Source: Planctomycetota bacterium | GTDB taxonomy: Bacteria; Planctomycetota; B15-G4 | Length of the DNA stretch: 52,167 bases | Assembly: GCA_003644265.1 (NCBI GenBank) | Contig: QNBX01000012.1 | Span: 1 to 52,167 of the forward strand | Reading direction: 5' to 3' | Shown: positions 1 to 8,761 of the stretch, one piece after another | How the letters are laid out: each line of letters starts with the position of its first letter | Position numbering within the stretch: the stretch's first letter is position 1 | The notes under the pieces: model-generated | The model's input: the letters and a program-made list of their open reading frames with translations, nothing else | Told to the model about the DNA's origin: nothing | Databases searched by the model: none | Position numbers and translations under genes: made by a program

Positions 1-18
1 CATGGTCATCCAGTCCGG

Positions 19-70
19 GAGGCTGGCTGGGAGGCTGGCTGGGAGGCTGGCTGGGAGGCTGGCTGGGAGG
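19..70. repeat. 12-bp tandem repeat, about 4.3 copies
   Basis: The 12-base unit GAGGCTGGCTGG is repeated four times without a mismatch and followed by a partial GAGG. It lies upstream of the secretion operon in sequence with no credible gene. Read in one frame it would give a Leu-Ala-Gly-Arg repeat, but that frame shows no start signal or protein-like composition, so I treat it as a simple repeat. Confidence 0.9.
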
Positions 71-414
71 AGACTGGCCCGGTCGTGTTCCCTAGCAAGG
101 CCCGACGAGTGGGGCGGGGCCCTTCTGACAGCCTCATCGACGGCCAAGCAGCGATTGTGGACCGCTGCTCCGGCCGTTTTCAATGACCCGCAGGGCCGGC
201 GGCGGGTCCTGTGGAGAGCCGTGGGTAAGCCGTGGAGAGTCGCCCTGTCGGTCCGCGGGCGCCCGGCAACCGGGGGGCGGGCGTCAAGTGGCCCCCCCTC
301 CGAGGTCGAGACATGTATCGATCCTGGTTGATGCGGCCATCGCGTCACCGGCGCCCAGCAGGACGGACCTGCGGGCACCGCCGGGCTGCGGTGGCTGCCT
401 CGGAGAAGCACACG
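71..414. other. Intergenic leader before the secretion operon, no gene seen
   Basis: No reading frame on either strand has a plausible start, ribosome site and protein-like composition. The open frames that run through it are Arg/Pro/Gly/Ser-rich, as expected of non-coding GC-rich DNA. It presumably carries the operon promoter, but I could not pick one -10/-35 pair with confidence. Confidence 0.5.
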
Positions 415-939
415 ATGAAGATCCTCTTTCGATCTCGGCACACAGCCCGCGGTGGCGGGCAACGCCAGCCACGCGGCAGCACCTTCGCTGAGCTCATGCT
501 GGCCACCCTGATCATCGGGACCACGGTGGTGGGGGCCAGCTCGTCCTTGCGACAGAGCGCGTCGGTCTACCACTACTTCACCGACGGTCCCCACGAGGCC
601 TTGATGCTGGCCCAGGAGATCCACGAGGCGGCCGTGTCGCTGCCCTGGGAGGACAGCAGCGAGGCTGCGTTCGGAAGCGACGTGGCCGTGCTGTGGGACC
701 TCGACGAGCAGCAATACCACCCACCGCGCTCGGCTAGCCACGACGTCGTCGTGAGCCACTCGCACTGGACGCAGGATGTCAGCCTCGACTACGTCGATCT
801 CGACAACCCCAACACCGTGGTCGACCCCGATGAGTTTGGCGGCGAGACCCTGGTGCGGCTCAAGGTCGCGGTGTCGATCGGTGATCACGAGGTGGACGCG
901 TTCCACTGGTGGATGACCGAGCCCGAGGACGTGGACTGA
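415..939 (+). CDS. GspI/PilV-like minor pseudopilin
   Basis: A 174-residue protein with a type IV prepilin N-terminus. A basic leader ends in Gly21, followed by STFAE, which places the conserved Glu at +5 (residue 26), then a roughly 20-residue hydrophobic helix. The +1 residue is Ser rather than Phe, which is unusual. The rest resembles the small GspI/PilV class: an Ala/Leu/Glu helix after the hydrophobic stretch, then a short beta-rich head. I chose ATG 415 because GGAGA lies about 8 bases upstream and the prepilin leader then has normal length; the same frame stays open to 232. It is first in the ten-gene secretion operon. The family call rests on N-terminal architecture and position, so I/V versus another minor class is uncertain. 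Confidence 0.75.
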   Translation: MKILFRSRHTARGGGQRQPRGSTFAELMLATLIIGTTVVGASSSLRQSASVYHYFTDGPHEALMLAQEIHEAAVSLPWEDSSEAAFGSDVAVLWDLDEQQYHPPRSASHDVVVSHSHWTQDVSLDYVDLDNPNTVVDPDEFGGETLVRLKVAVSIGDHEVDAFHWWMTEPEDVD

Positions 940-973
940 CCGTCCGATTACGCGACGCACACAGGAGATCATC

Positions 974-2014
974 ATGAGAAAGCACCACGACGCGACGCGA
1001 GAACTGAAGAGCCTGGGCAGCCGGCGCGGCGAACACGGCTGGGTCCTCATCGCCACGTTGATCCTGACCTCGGTGGTGGCCTCCATCACCGTCGGCTGGG
1101 CCCGCCACGCGGTGCTCAGCAAGGGCCAACTCGAGTACGGCAGCGGCGCCAGCCGCACCGAAGAGGCCAGCCGCTCCGGCTTCGCCCGCACTCGCGAGAA
1201 GATGCGCAAGGGCAACCCACCAGGCGCCGAGGAGGACGGCGAGGAGGACCACGCCTTCACGGAGCACGGCGACGAGGTCATCGCCTCGCGCAACAACAAG
1301 TCAGGCAAGAACGACCGCCGCGATGTGCGCGTGCGCGTCGAGCACGAGAGCGGCAGTGACCACCGCGACGCCGCCATCCGCGGCGAGGCGGAGATCGTCC
1401 CGGGTAGCAAGGGTGGCGGCAAGCGCACCTGCATGCGCAAGACCGAGGGCGACAAGGTGCTGCTGGTCCCTGGCCTGACCATGATCACCGGCGAGATGGT
1501 GTTCACGCCCAGCTCCAACCTGGAGGGGGTCTTCCTGATGGAGGCCGGCTCCCGCATCGTGCTGGAGGACTGCACGCTGGACGGCGTGATCGTCACCCGC
1601 TCCGCGCTGGATCCCGACGCCGCTCTGGCGACCGGGTCCGATCGACCCGAGATCGAGATCCTGGGCGGCTTCAACTGCCGGCCAGGCAGCGACTTCCCCG
1701 GTCTCTCCATTTGCGGCCCTGACGTCCTCGTCAACTGCGACAGCGGCGCGCGCATCGACATCGACGGGATGATCGTGGCCGAGGACCTCATCGTGCCGTG
1801 TCGCGGCGTGCTGCGCGGCATGGTCGTGACCGAGGTTGATGAGCAGATCGGCAGCCTGGTGGAGCGCCCGGGTCACGGCCGCGGGGTCAAGAGCTTCCCG
1901 GAGTACATGGAGGTCGGCAGCGAGCGCATGACCCGCATCGCATTCCCGGCGCTGGAGTTCAGCGAAGACGAGTACGACGCGATGGAGGCATACGATGTGC
2001 TCAGCGATCTCTGA
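974..2014 (+). CDS. GspK/PilX-like large minor pseudopilin
   Basis: A 346-residue protein. It has a basic leader and then Gly22-Trp23 with a hydrophobic segment (WVLIATLIL...) lacking the Glu at +5, as is typical of the tip pseudopilin GspK. Its length also fits GspK. The body is different: residues about 50-130 are highly charged, and residues about 160-290 contain short repeated beta-strand patterns (for example EGVFLMEAGSRIVLEDC followed by a similar strand) and several cysteines, more like a small beta-helix or adhesin head than the usual GspK alpha domain. A clear AGGAGA sits 6 bases before the ATG. The 3' end overlaps the next gene by 20 bases. I infer a tip subunit with a divergent head. 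Confidence 0.65.
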   Translation: MRKHHDATRELKSLGSRRGEHGWVLIATLILTSVVASITVGWARHAVLSKGQLEYGSGASRTEEASRSGFARTREKMRKGNPPGAEEDGEEDHAFTEHGDEVIASRNNKSGKNDRRDVRVRVEHESGSDHRDAAIRGEAEIVPGSKGGGKRTCMRKTEGDKVLLVPGLTMITGEMVFTPSSNLEGVFLMEAGSRIVLEDCTLDGVIVTRSALDPDAALATGSDRPEIEILGGFNCRPGSDFPGLSICGPDVLVNCDSGARIDIDGMIVAEDLIVPCRGVLRGMVVTEVDEQIGSLVERPGHGRGVKSFPEYMEVGSERMTRIAFPALEFSEDEYDAMEAYDVLSDL

Positions 2015-2519
2015 CCGCAGGCGGGCCCCGCGCTCGCGTCAGCTCGGCTTCACGATCATCGAGCTGCTGATGGTGGTGGCGCTGCTGGGCATGTTCGCCG
2101 TGATGGCCATGCCTTCGGGGGGCATGAGCACCGATCGCAAGATCGACATGATCCAGCTCCAGCTGCAGGACGCCGTCGACCACGCCCAGTCGATCGCGTA
2201 CCACACCGGCGACAAGATGGCCGTGCGCATCAGCACCGACGGGCAGTGGATCGCGGTCGTGAACGAGGTCGGAGTGCCCGTGGTCGACCCCCTCACGCGC
2301 GCCCCCTACGTGGTGCGTTTCACGCCCCTGCCGGGCCAGCCGGACGGCGTGAAGATGGTCCAGGCCAGCTTCGGTTTCGACCGGCCCATGATCGGTTTCG
2401 ATAGCAGGGGCGGTCTGCAATACCCGGGCACTTTGACCATTCAGGCCGGCGAGGATGCCCGTGTTCTGAGCCTCGATTCGGCTACGGTCACTCTGACCGA
2501 AGTGTCGATGGAGGGCTGA
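1995..2519 (+). CDS. GspH/FimT-like pseudopilin
   Basis: A 174-residue minor pseudopilin. The prepilin peptidase site is Gly18/Phe19 with FTIIELL, so Glu is at +5, followed by a canonical hydrophobic helix. The C-terminal half has the GspH/FimT pattern: an RKIDMIQLQLQDAVDHAQ helix followed by a beta-sandwich including a GFDSRGG turn and an LTIQAG strand, the segment where GspH proteins usually carry a Gly-rich turn. The start overlaps the GspK-like gene by 20 bases, which suggests translational coupling. It would sit at the pseudopilus tip with the I-, J- and K-like subunits. Confidence 0.85.
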   Translation: MCSAISDRRRAPRSRQLGFTIIELLMVVALLGMFAVMAMPSGGMSTDRKIDMIQLQLQDAVDHAQSIAYHTGDKMAVRISTDGQWIAVVNEVGVPVVDPLTRAPYVVRFTPLPGQPDGVKMVQASFGFDRPMIGFDSRGGLQYPGTLTIQAGEDARVLSLDSATVTLTEVSMEG

Positions 2520-2547
2520 CGGACTGTCCGCCCCCAGGAGGCACGCT

Positions 2548-3888
2548 GTGAAGTCGCAGAAGGTCAGCAGGATCGGCATCGTGGTGTGCGCGAACTCGTT
2601 GCGAGCCTCCCAGTGGGTCGAGGGCCGCCTCGTCCGTGCAGAGGTGAGCTTCGGTTCGGGCGGGCTCACGAAGAGCTTGCGCAAGCTGCTCAGCAGTTCG
2701 CCGTTCGTGGGCCGCGATGCCGTGGTGGGGCTCGAGGGTCCCGCGGTGCTGGTGGAGTCCCTGGCGGTTCCGCCCGGCGCCTCGAGCGCCCCCACTGCGG
2801 TCTGTGCCGAGCGGCTCAAGGGCGACCCGATCTTCAACGCCGAGAGCGCCGCCCTGGGTGTCGCGGCGGCACCTGCCCAGGGCAACTCAGGGCCCGGCAT
2901 GGTGGTGCTGGCCGCGGTGAACAAGGCCGCCATCGCCGAGGTCATGGCGGCCTGCCGCGATGTGAACCTCGAGGTCCAGGCGGTGGAGGCCGCGGCCCTG
3001 GCGAGCTGGCGCGCCGTGAACGGCTCCGGTCTGCAGGTGCGCCTGCTCCGGGGCAGCGAGCAGGACGTGGTCCAGGCTGGGGTCGACGGACGGCTGCTCT
3101 TCTGTCGCGTGGTCAGCAGCCCCATGTCGATGCCGGAGCTGAAGGCCACCGTCACCCGCGCGGCGTCGCTGTTGGGCGGTCGCTTCGAGCGCCTGCTCGT
3201 GTGCGGTCCGGTCGATGCGGAGCTGGCCGCCGCGTGTCGTTCGCTGCGGCTCGAGCTCGAGGCACCACCGGAAGAGCTCGAGGACCCTGGCTCCGTGGGG
3301 CTCGCGACCGAGGGGCCGATCCTGACTGAGTTCACGCCGCCCGAGGAGCGCACGCGACGTGTGGCGCGCAGAGTGCGCAAGGTGCGCTTCAGCATGGTCA
3401 GCGCGGCCGCCGCTCTGCTGATGGTGTCCGGCGTGCTCGGCTTCCAACGCCTCTCCAACCTGCGCGACAAGGAGCTGGCGCTGCAGACGGAGATCGCCAA
3501 TCGGGACGACGCCCAGCTCGAACTCACGGAGCTGCGCGGCAGCCTGGCGCTGGTCAGCGAGCGCGACGAGCGCTTGGCGCAGGCCGTGCCGGGCCACTTG
3601 ACCTCGAACCTCTGGGCGCTGCTGCTCAATCAGGCGCCCATGAGCGTGCTGCTCGAGACGGTGTCCATTGAAGACCGGCTGGACACGCTGCGGAGCCCCG
3701 CGCGCAACCTGACCGTCAAGCTGTCCGGCCTGGCTGCCGATGGAGAGGCCGTGCGAACGTATGCAGACAACCTGATCGATTCCCGTGCCTTCGCGGATGT
3801 GCACGTCGAGACCAGCGAACGCGTGTTGCTGGACGGCGGCACGGAGGGCGAGCGCTTCCGCATCACGACCATGGCGGAGACACGCTGA
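2548..3888 (+). CDS. GspL-like assembly platform protein (PilM and PilN joined)
   Basis: A 446-residue bitopic protein starting at GTG 2548, seven bases after a strong CCAGGAGG. Residues 1 to about 250 look like the actin-like PilM/GspL cytoplasmic domain, but the phosphate-loop glycines are weak. One membrane helix lies at about 281-300, followed by a coiled-coil-like segment (about 305-350) and a small alpha/beta domain (about 355-446) like PilN or the GspL periplasmic domain. In type IV pili these are two proteins, PilM and PilN; in type II secretion they are one, GspL, so the architecture favours the T2SS side. It would recruit the ATPase encoded downstream. Its stop overlaps the next ATG by one base. 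Confidence 0.8.
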   Translation: MKSQKVSRIGIVVCANSLRASQWVEGRLVRAEVSFGSGGLTKSLRKLLSSSPFVGRDAVVGLEGPAVLVESLAVPPGASSAPTAVCAERLKGDPIFNAESAALGVAAAPAQGNSGPGMVVLAAVNKAAIAEVMAACRDVNLEVQAVEAAALASWRAVNGSGLQVRLLRGSEQDVVQAGVDGRLLFCRVVSSPMSMPELKATVTRAASLLGGRFERLLVCGPVDAELAAACRSLRLELEAPPEELEDPGSVGLATEGPILTEFTPPEERTRRVARRVRKVRFSMVSAAAALLMVSGVLGFQRLSNLRDKELALQTEIANRDDAQLELTELRGSLALVSERDERLAQAVPGHLTSNLWALLLNQAPMSVLLETVSIEDRLDTLRSPARNLTVKLSGLAADGEAVRTYADNLIDSRAFADVHVETSERVLLDGGTEGERFRITTMAETR

Positions 3889-4406
3889 TGAAGGTCTCCG
3901 GGCACATCGCCGTGACGGCCATCGGGATCCTGGCTGTGTCGGCCGGCGTCTTGATCCCGCTGGGCACGTCCATCGCGGACGCCGGCTCCAGCGTGGAACT
4001 GCTGAAGCCTACCGTCGGACCGGAGATCCCGGTCCAGACCGAGATCGAGGTGCTGCTCCAGCGCATCGCCGATGTGGAAGGCCAGACCGCCGCGCGCCCG
4101 CAGCAGCTCTGCCAAGACGCCGCCTCCGACACCAACGCGGTGGAGTCGGCCCTGGCCGAAACGGTGCGCCGCGCCGGACTGCGGCGCGTGAGCACGGACA
4201 GCAAGCCCGGGCCGCCTATCGGAGGGCTCGGGAGCTTTGTCATCAACCTGGACATCGAAGGCACGGCGACGCAGCTGCATGAGCTGCTCGTCGGCGTCGA
4301 GTCCCTGCCCTATGTGATCCGCGTACTGAAACTCGAGCTCAAGAAGGGCCAGTCCGTGCGCGATGTCTCGTTGACCCTTGCCGTACTCCTGGATTCTGAA
4401 CAATGA
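3888..4406 (+). CDS. GspM/PilO-like assembly platform protein
   Basis: A 172-residue protein with one N-terminal membrane segment (about residues 8-30) and a short Glu/Gln-rich helix (about 50-75). A ferredoxin-like domain follows (about 85-170) with an FVINLDIEGTATQLHELLVGVESLP strand-helix pattern; that LHxLLxxVExLP signature is characteristic of PilO/GspM proteins. These dimerise with PilN/GspL in the inner membrane platform. The position fits: it starts at TGATG immediately after the GspL-like gene, and its end overlaps the next start by four bases (ATGA). Confidence 0.82.
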   Translation: MKVSGHIAVTAIGILAVSAGVLIPLGTSIADAGSSVELLKPTVGPEIPVQTEIEVLLQRIADVEGQTAARPQQLCQDAASDTNAVESALAETVRRAGLRRVSTDSKPGPPIGGLGSFVINLDIEGTATQLHELLVGVESLPYVIRVLKLELKKGQSVRDVSLTLAVLLDSEQ

Positions 4407-5020
4407 GAACCCCCCTGGTGCCCAAGAACGCGCGGCCCGCCGGCCTCTCCAAGGAGAAGAAGCAGCTGCTCATTCTGGGCGCGCTGGCGCTCGTGCTGGT
4501 CGGCGTGGTCGCCTCGCAACCCGGCGATGACAGCGGCTCGACGCCCGCGCCCAGCACGGACACCGAGCCCGTGGCGGCGGCCGCCACCGCACCCGCCGAG
4601 GCCGGCCCGGCGCCCGCCGGGGCGCGCTCAGGCCCGGTCGAAGCCAACAGCGTGCTGTCGGCTCAGGCCGCCGCAGATGGCGTGAATGACGGCGTGTTCG
4701 AGAGCTTCTGGTCCGTGGCTGCGCCCATGGAGGCGCAGGTCGAGGAGCTGCCTCCGCCGCCCATCACCATCAACGCCACCATGATGGCGGAGACCGGCGC
4801 CATGGCCGTGATCGACGGCGTGCTGCGCCGCGGTGGCGACATGATTGCTGGCTGGTCCATCGACTCCATCCAGATGCGGCAGGTCACGCTGCGCTCTCCG
4901 GGCGACCGCCTGGTGACGGTGACCATGCCGCTGCTGCAACCTCCCGTGCTGGTCAGCCCGGAACCGATCGTCAAGGCGGAGGAGAGCCCCGCCCCTGATC
5001 CCGCCGTCAGCGACGCCTGA
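4403..5020 (+). CDS. GspB/GspC/PilP-like inner-membrane linker protein
   Basis: A 205-residue protein with a short basic cytoplasmic tail, a single membrane helix at about 23-40 and a long Ala/Pro/Thr-rich periplasmic linker (about 43-110). A C-terminal domain of about 60 residues follows, with the pattern AVIDGVLRRGGDMIAGWSID and then a hydrophobic beta-strand and LRSPGDRLVTV. That pattern resembles the HR/GspB/PilP fold (a short barrel with 'GxVLREGD...I' logic), the part that contacts the secretin. A Pro-rich tail ends the protein. Which of GspB, GspC or PilP is closest cannot be settled by eye. It starts on ATGA shared with the previous stop and precedes the secretin. Confidence 0.65.
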   Translation: MRTPLVPKNARPAGLSKEKKQLLILGALALVLVGVVASQPGDDSGSTPAPSTDTEPVAAAATAPAEAGPAPAGARSGPVEANSVLSAQAAADGVNDGVFESFWSVAAPMEAQVEELPPPPITINATMMAETGAMAVIDGVLRRGGDMIAGWSIDSIQMRQVTLRSPGDRLVTVTMPLLQPPVLVSPEPIVKAEESPAPDPAVSDA

Positions 5021-5058
5021 CAGCCGCGACACTCCCCCTTAGCAGAGATGACGACATC

Positions 5059-6732
5059 ATGCTCCGTACCGCCTCCATCGCCCTGACGCTCGTAGCCGCT
5101 CTGGCCACGCCCGTCGCCTCGCAGAACGAGGTGACGGAGATTTCAGGCACGCCCGACCGTGTGACGCTCAATGTCCGCGATACGTCGCTGGCTGCCGTGA
5201 TCGAGATGATCTCGGTCAACCAGCGCGTGAACATCGTGGCTGGCGTCGACCTCAACCGGCCGGTGACGGTCAACTTCTACGACGCCACGCTGGACGAGGC
5301 GCTCGACTGGACGCTGCACCCTGTGGGCTTCGATTGGAACTACGACGGGCGCACGTACACGATCCTCGACGCCGACTCCATCAGCCTGCTGAGGGATCCG
5401 CTGACCGAGGCGATCATCCACCCCAACTATCGCTCCGCCGAGGAGTTGGTGGGCTACCTCACGCCGTTCTTGTCGCCCTTCGGCTCGATCGTCGCGAGCC
5501 AGGCGGCCGCGGAGGGCATCCCCAGCGCGGAGGACAACGCCGGAGGCAACGACTCCACGCTGCAGGAGATGCTCGTGGTGATCGACAACCAGGCTTCGCT
5601 CGAGCGCATCAAGCGACTGGTGCGTGAGTTTGACCGGCGCCCGCGCCAGGTGCTGATCGAGGCTCAGATCATCGAGGTCATCCTGGACGAGACCAACCGC
5701 TTCGGCGTCGACCTCGCGTTCCTGGGTGGCGCGGACTTCGCCGATTTCGAGAGCGCGCTCGACCCCCAGCGCATCTACTCGCCAGCGACGACGTTGGTCC
5801 CCGGCGCGCTGGGTTCCGCGGGCGTGTCGGCCGGCGCACCCTTCATCACACCGGGCGGTACGTCGTCCGGTTTCCAGCAGGGCTTCACCGAGGGTCCGGG
5901 CAGCGACGGGCTGCGCATGGGCTGGGTCGGTGACGACGTGGCCGGGTTCATCGACACGCTGCAGGCCGTGGCCGACACCAACGTGCTGGCCAACACCAAG
6001 GTGCTCGCGCTGAACAAGATGCGTGGCGAGATCATCATCGGTGGCCGGCTCGGCTACTTCGGCGGCACGACGGTCAGCGACGGCATCAGCCAGCAGACGG
6101 TCGAGTTCCTGGAGGTCGGCACGCAGCTGCGCTTCCGCCCGTTCATCGGCGACGACGGCTTCGTGCGCCTGGAGATTCACCCCGAGCGCAGCAGCGGCGT
6201 GGTCGACCCGACCACCGGTTTGCCCACCGAGTCCACCTCCGAGGTCACCACCAACGTCATGGTGCGCGACGACGAGACGGTGGTCATCGGTGGTCTGATC
6301 GAGACGCGCGAGGTGCAGTCCATCAGGCGGGTCCCGTTCCTGGGCTACCTGCCCTGGGTGGGCTGGATGTTCAGCTCAGAGGAGACCGCGGTCGAGCGCC
6401 GCGAGGTGGTCATCATGCTCACCCCGCATATCCTCGAGGACGGTGAGAACTACGAGGACGGCAAGATCTACCTGGACGAGGCCGCCGCTCGCAGCGAGGT
6501 CTTCGTGGACGGCTTCGGCCCGGTGGCCCGCCGCACCCACGCCCAGCGCACGATCGACGACGCTCAGGCCGCCCTGGACAACGACAACCTCTCCCACGCG
6601 CGCAGTCTGTGCGATCGCGCCCTGGCGCTGGACCCCCTGGCCGAGGGACTGATCGAACTGTCGGACGAGATCGACCTGCGCATGTCGGACCGCCGCCGCG
6701 ACCAGAACGCGCAGGAGGAGCTCGACGGGTGA
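5059..6732 (+). CDS. Secretin (GspD/PilQ family)
   Basis: A 557-residue outer-membrane secretin. A signal peptide covers residues 1-21. An STN/N0-like domain follows (about 30-105, starting VTLNVRDTSLAAVIEMI), then an N1-type domain (about 115-190) and QVLIEAQIIEV at about 197, which opens the secretin core. The core (about 290-460) contains the diagnostic VPFLGYLPWVGWMF segment near 425 and ends with VVIMLTPHIL near 456. The remaining 100 residues are an extension with a TPR-like helical pair (about 500-535). It forms the exit pore for the pseudopilus-driven export. The end overlaps the STAS gene by four bases (GTGA). Confidence 0.95.
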   Translation: MLRTASIALTLVAALATPVASQNEVTEISGTPDRVTLNVRDTSLAAVIEMISVNQRVNIVAGVDLNRPVTVNFYDATLDEALDWTLHPVGFDWNYDGRTYTILDADSISLLRDPLTEAIIHPNYRSAEELVGYLTPFLSPFGSIVASQAAAEGIPSAEDNAGGNDSTLQEMLVVIDNQASLERIKRLVREFDRRPRQVLIEAQIIEVILDETNRFGVDLAFLGGADFADFESALDPQRIYSPATTLVPGALGSAGVSAGAPFITPGGTSSGFQQGFTEGPGSDGLRMGWVGDDVAGFIDTLQAVADTNVLANTKVLALNKMRGEIIIGGRLGYFGGTTVSDGISQQTVEFLEVGTQLRFRPFIGDDGFVRLEIHPERSSGVVDPTTGLPTESTSEVTTNVMVRDDETVVIGGLIETREVQSIRRVPFLGYLPWVGWMFSSEETAVERREVVIMLTPHILEDGENYEDGKIYLDEAAARSEVFVDGFGPVARRTHAQRTIDDAQAALDNDNLSHARSLCDRALALDPLAEGLIELSDEIDLRMSDRRRDQNAQEELDG

Positions 6733-7037
6733 TTCAGCGGGTTGAAGCTGGGAGGGATCTGACGTCGACCTCGTTGGCCGACCTGGGTCGGGCGCTGCCC
6801 GACATGCTGGGCCGCGGAGTCAGCGTCGTGCGCATCCAGGTCTCGAGGGTGGTCGAGTTCGACTCGGCCGCCCTCGAGGCGCTGCTCGAGTTCGACGCGC
6901 TGGCGCGCAGCCGCTCGCTGAGCGTGGAGCTGCTGGAGCCGGGCGCGGTGTTGCAGGCCGCCCTGGAGATCACAGGACTGTCCGAGCGCCTCACGCTGTG
7001 CAGCGAGGAGCACGGAGATCCGGGGAGTCCCTCATGA
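6729..7037 (+). CDS. STAS-domain protein inside the secretion operon
   Basis: A 102-residue single-domain protein starting at GTG 6729, which overlaps the secretin stop (GTGA) and is preceded by GGAGGAG. Its pattern is that of a STAS domain: strand VSVVRIQVSRVVEFDS, helix AALEALLEFDALARS, strand SLSVELLEP, helix. At the position where anti-sigma antagonists have D-S-S-G, it reads Asp45-Ser46-Ala47-Ala48, so the usual phosphorylated second Ser is Ala. That is closer to MlaB-like STAS proteins, which bind an ATPase constitutively. It ends on ATGA shared with the GspE gene. STAS genes are not standard parts of T2SS/T4P operons; I infer an accessory of the ATPase or platform. Confidence 0.8.
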   Translation: MIQRVEAGRDLTSTSLADLGRALPDMLGRGVSVVRIQVSRVVEFDSAALEALLEFDALARSRSLSVELLEPGAVLQAALEITGLSERLTLCSEEHGDPGSPS

Positions 7038-8761
7038 ACATCGTCGGTCTGGACGAGGTGCGGCTCGAGGACACCCTGCGCGACTGCGCGCTGGTGGACG
7101 CAGACGAGCTGGGTCGCGGCATGCAGGCGGGCGAGGCGCATGAGGGTGAGCGCGTCTCCCAACGCCTGCTGCGCACCGGTGTGGTCGACGAGGACGTGCT
7201 GCTGCGCGCGCTGGCCGCACAGAACGACCTGCCGTTCGTGAAGGTCGAGCCGGGCCTGGGCGACTCGCACGTGCTCGACGTGGTCGACAAGGACTGGGCC
7301 CGCACGCACTCGGTGCTGCCGCTCTACCAGGTGCACGGCGAGCTGACCTGCGCCGTAGCCGACCCCACCGACCTGTTCACCATGGACGCCCTGCGTAGGC
7401 TCACGGGCCTGGAGCTGCGGCTGGTGGTGGCGCACCCAGCGGACATCGAGCAGGGACTCTCCAAGAGCAATGAGGCCATGGCCTCGATGCTGGTGGACGA
7501 GATCATCCGCGACGTCGGCGGGCAGGTGGGCGAGGACGAGCTCGAGGTCGTCGAGACCGCCATCGAGGAGACGGACCTGGCGCAGCAGGCCGGGGCCAAC
7601 CCGGTGGTGCGCTTCGTCAACGTGATCATCCTCAAGGCCATCCGCGACAAGGCCTCCGACATCCACATCGAGCCGGACGAGGCGGTGCTGCGGGTGCGCT
7701 TCCGCATCGACGGCATGCTGCGGCAGGACGAGAAGCTGAACCCGCCCTTGGGTCTGGCGTCGGCCATCGTCTCGCGCATCAAGATCATGTCCGGGCTCGA
7801 CATCGCCGAGCGGCGCATGCCGCAGGACGGCCGCATGCGCGTCAACACCGGCGGCAACGCCATCGACCTGCGCGTGTCCGTGCTGCCCACGTACACCGGC
7901 GAGAAGGTCGTGATCCGCATCCTCGACAAGAGCTCGATGATGGGGGACCTGTCGGTGCTGGGCATCTCCGATCGCATCCTCACGGCCCTGAACGTGCAGG
8001 TGCGCCAGCCCAACGGCGTGATCCTGGTGACCGGTCCCACCGGCTCGGGCAAGACCACCACGCTCTACGCCGCGTTGGCCTCCATCAATGATGTTGAGCG
8101 CAACATCTGCACGGTGGAGGACCCCACCGAGTACAGCCTGCCCATGATCAACCAGGTGCAGGTCAACGCGCGCGCCGGGCTGACGTTCGCGACGGCGCTG
8201 CGCTCCCTGCTGCGGCAGGATCCCGACGTCATGATGGTGGGCGAGATCCGCGACCAGGAGACCGCCAAGATCGCCATCGAGGCGTCGCTCACCGGGCACC
8301 TGGTGTTCTCGACGCTGCACACCAACGACGCCGTCGCCGCCATCCCGCGCCTGGTGAACATGGGCGTGGAGAGCTACCTGCTGGCGGCCGCCATGAACGC
8401 CATCATGGCCCAGCGCCTGGTGCGTCGCGTGTGTGACCACTGCAAGCTGCCCCACAGCCCGAGCGAGCGCGAGCAGGCGATCTTCGCCCGCTACGAGATC
8501 TCGATCGGTCAGCTGCTCAAGGGTGAGGGCTGCAAGACCTGCGGCGGCACCGGCTTCACCGGCCGCCTGGGGATCCACGAGATCTTCGAGATCGACGACG
8601 ACGTGCGCGATCTCATCACGGTCGACCCGTCGCTCTCGTCGCTGCGCAACATGGCGGCCGAGAAGGGACACAAGGACTTGGCATTCGACGGGCTCTGCAA
8701 GGCGGCCCAAGGACTGACGACGCTGGACGAGGTCGTCCGTGTGGCGGAGATCGAGCGATGA
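7034..8761 (+). CDS. gspE: GspE/PilB-type secretion ATPase
   Basis: A 575-residue hexameric traffic ATPase. The N-terminal part (about 1-150) is the MshEN/T2SSE_N region. An N2 domain has VNVIILKAIRDKASDIHIEP and VRFRIDGML. Walker [10 protein letters not shown] lies at about 334-342, followed by the Asp box (CTVEDPTEY), Walker B (DVMMVGEIRD) and His box (STLHTN). The zinc tetracysteine is CDHC...CKTC, the loop that docks the cytoplasmic GspL/PilM partner. I chose ATG 7034 (MNIVGLDEV) because it shares ATGA with the STAS gene. It powers pseudopilus extension. GspE versus PilB is decided only by the GspL-like partner. Confidence 0.95.
   Translation: MNIVGLDEVRLEDTLRDCALVDADELGRGMQAGEAHEGERVSQRLLRTGVVDEDVLLRALAAQNDLPFVKVEPGLGDSHVLDVVDKDWARTHSVLPLYQVHGELTCAVADPTDLFTMDALRRLTGLELRLVVAHPADIEQGLSKSNEAMASMLVDEIIRDVGGQVGEDELEVVETAIEETDLAQQAGANPVVRFVNVIILKAIRDKASDIHIEPDEAVLRVRFRIDGMLRQDEKLNPPLGLASAIVSRIKIMSGLDIAERRMPQDGRMRVNTGGNAIDLRVSVLPTYTGEKVVIRILDKSSMMGDLSVLGISDRILTALNVQVRQPNGVILVTGPTGSGKTTTLYAALASINDVERNICTVEDPTEYSLPMINQVQVNARAGLTFATALRSLLRQDPDVMMVGEIRDQETAKIAIEASLTGHLVFSTLHTNDAVAAIPRLVNMGVESYLLAAAMNAIMAQRLVRRVCDHCKLPHSPSEREQAIFARYEISIGQLLKGEGCKTCGGTGFTGRLGIHEIFEIDDDVRDLITVDPSLSSLRNMAAEKGHKDLAFDGLCKAAQGLTTLDEVVRVAEIER

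Noticed and set aside
2..331. Open frame with a Leu-Ala-Gly-Arg repeat at its start
   Set aside because: It is the 12-bp repeat read in one frame; no ribosome site, and the rest is Arg/Pro/Gly-rich non-coding composition.
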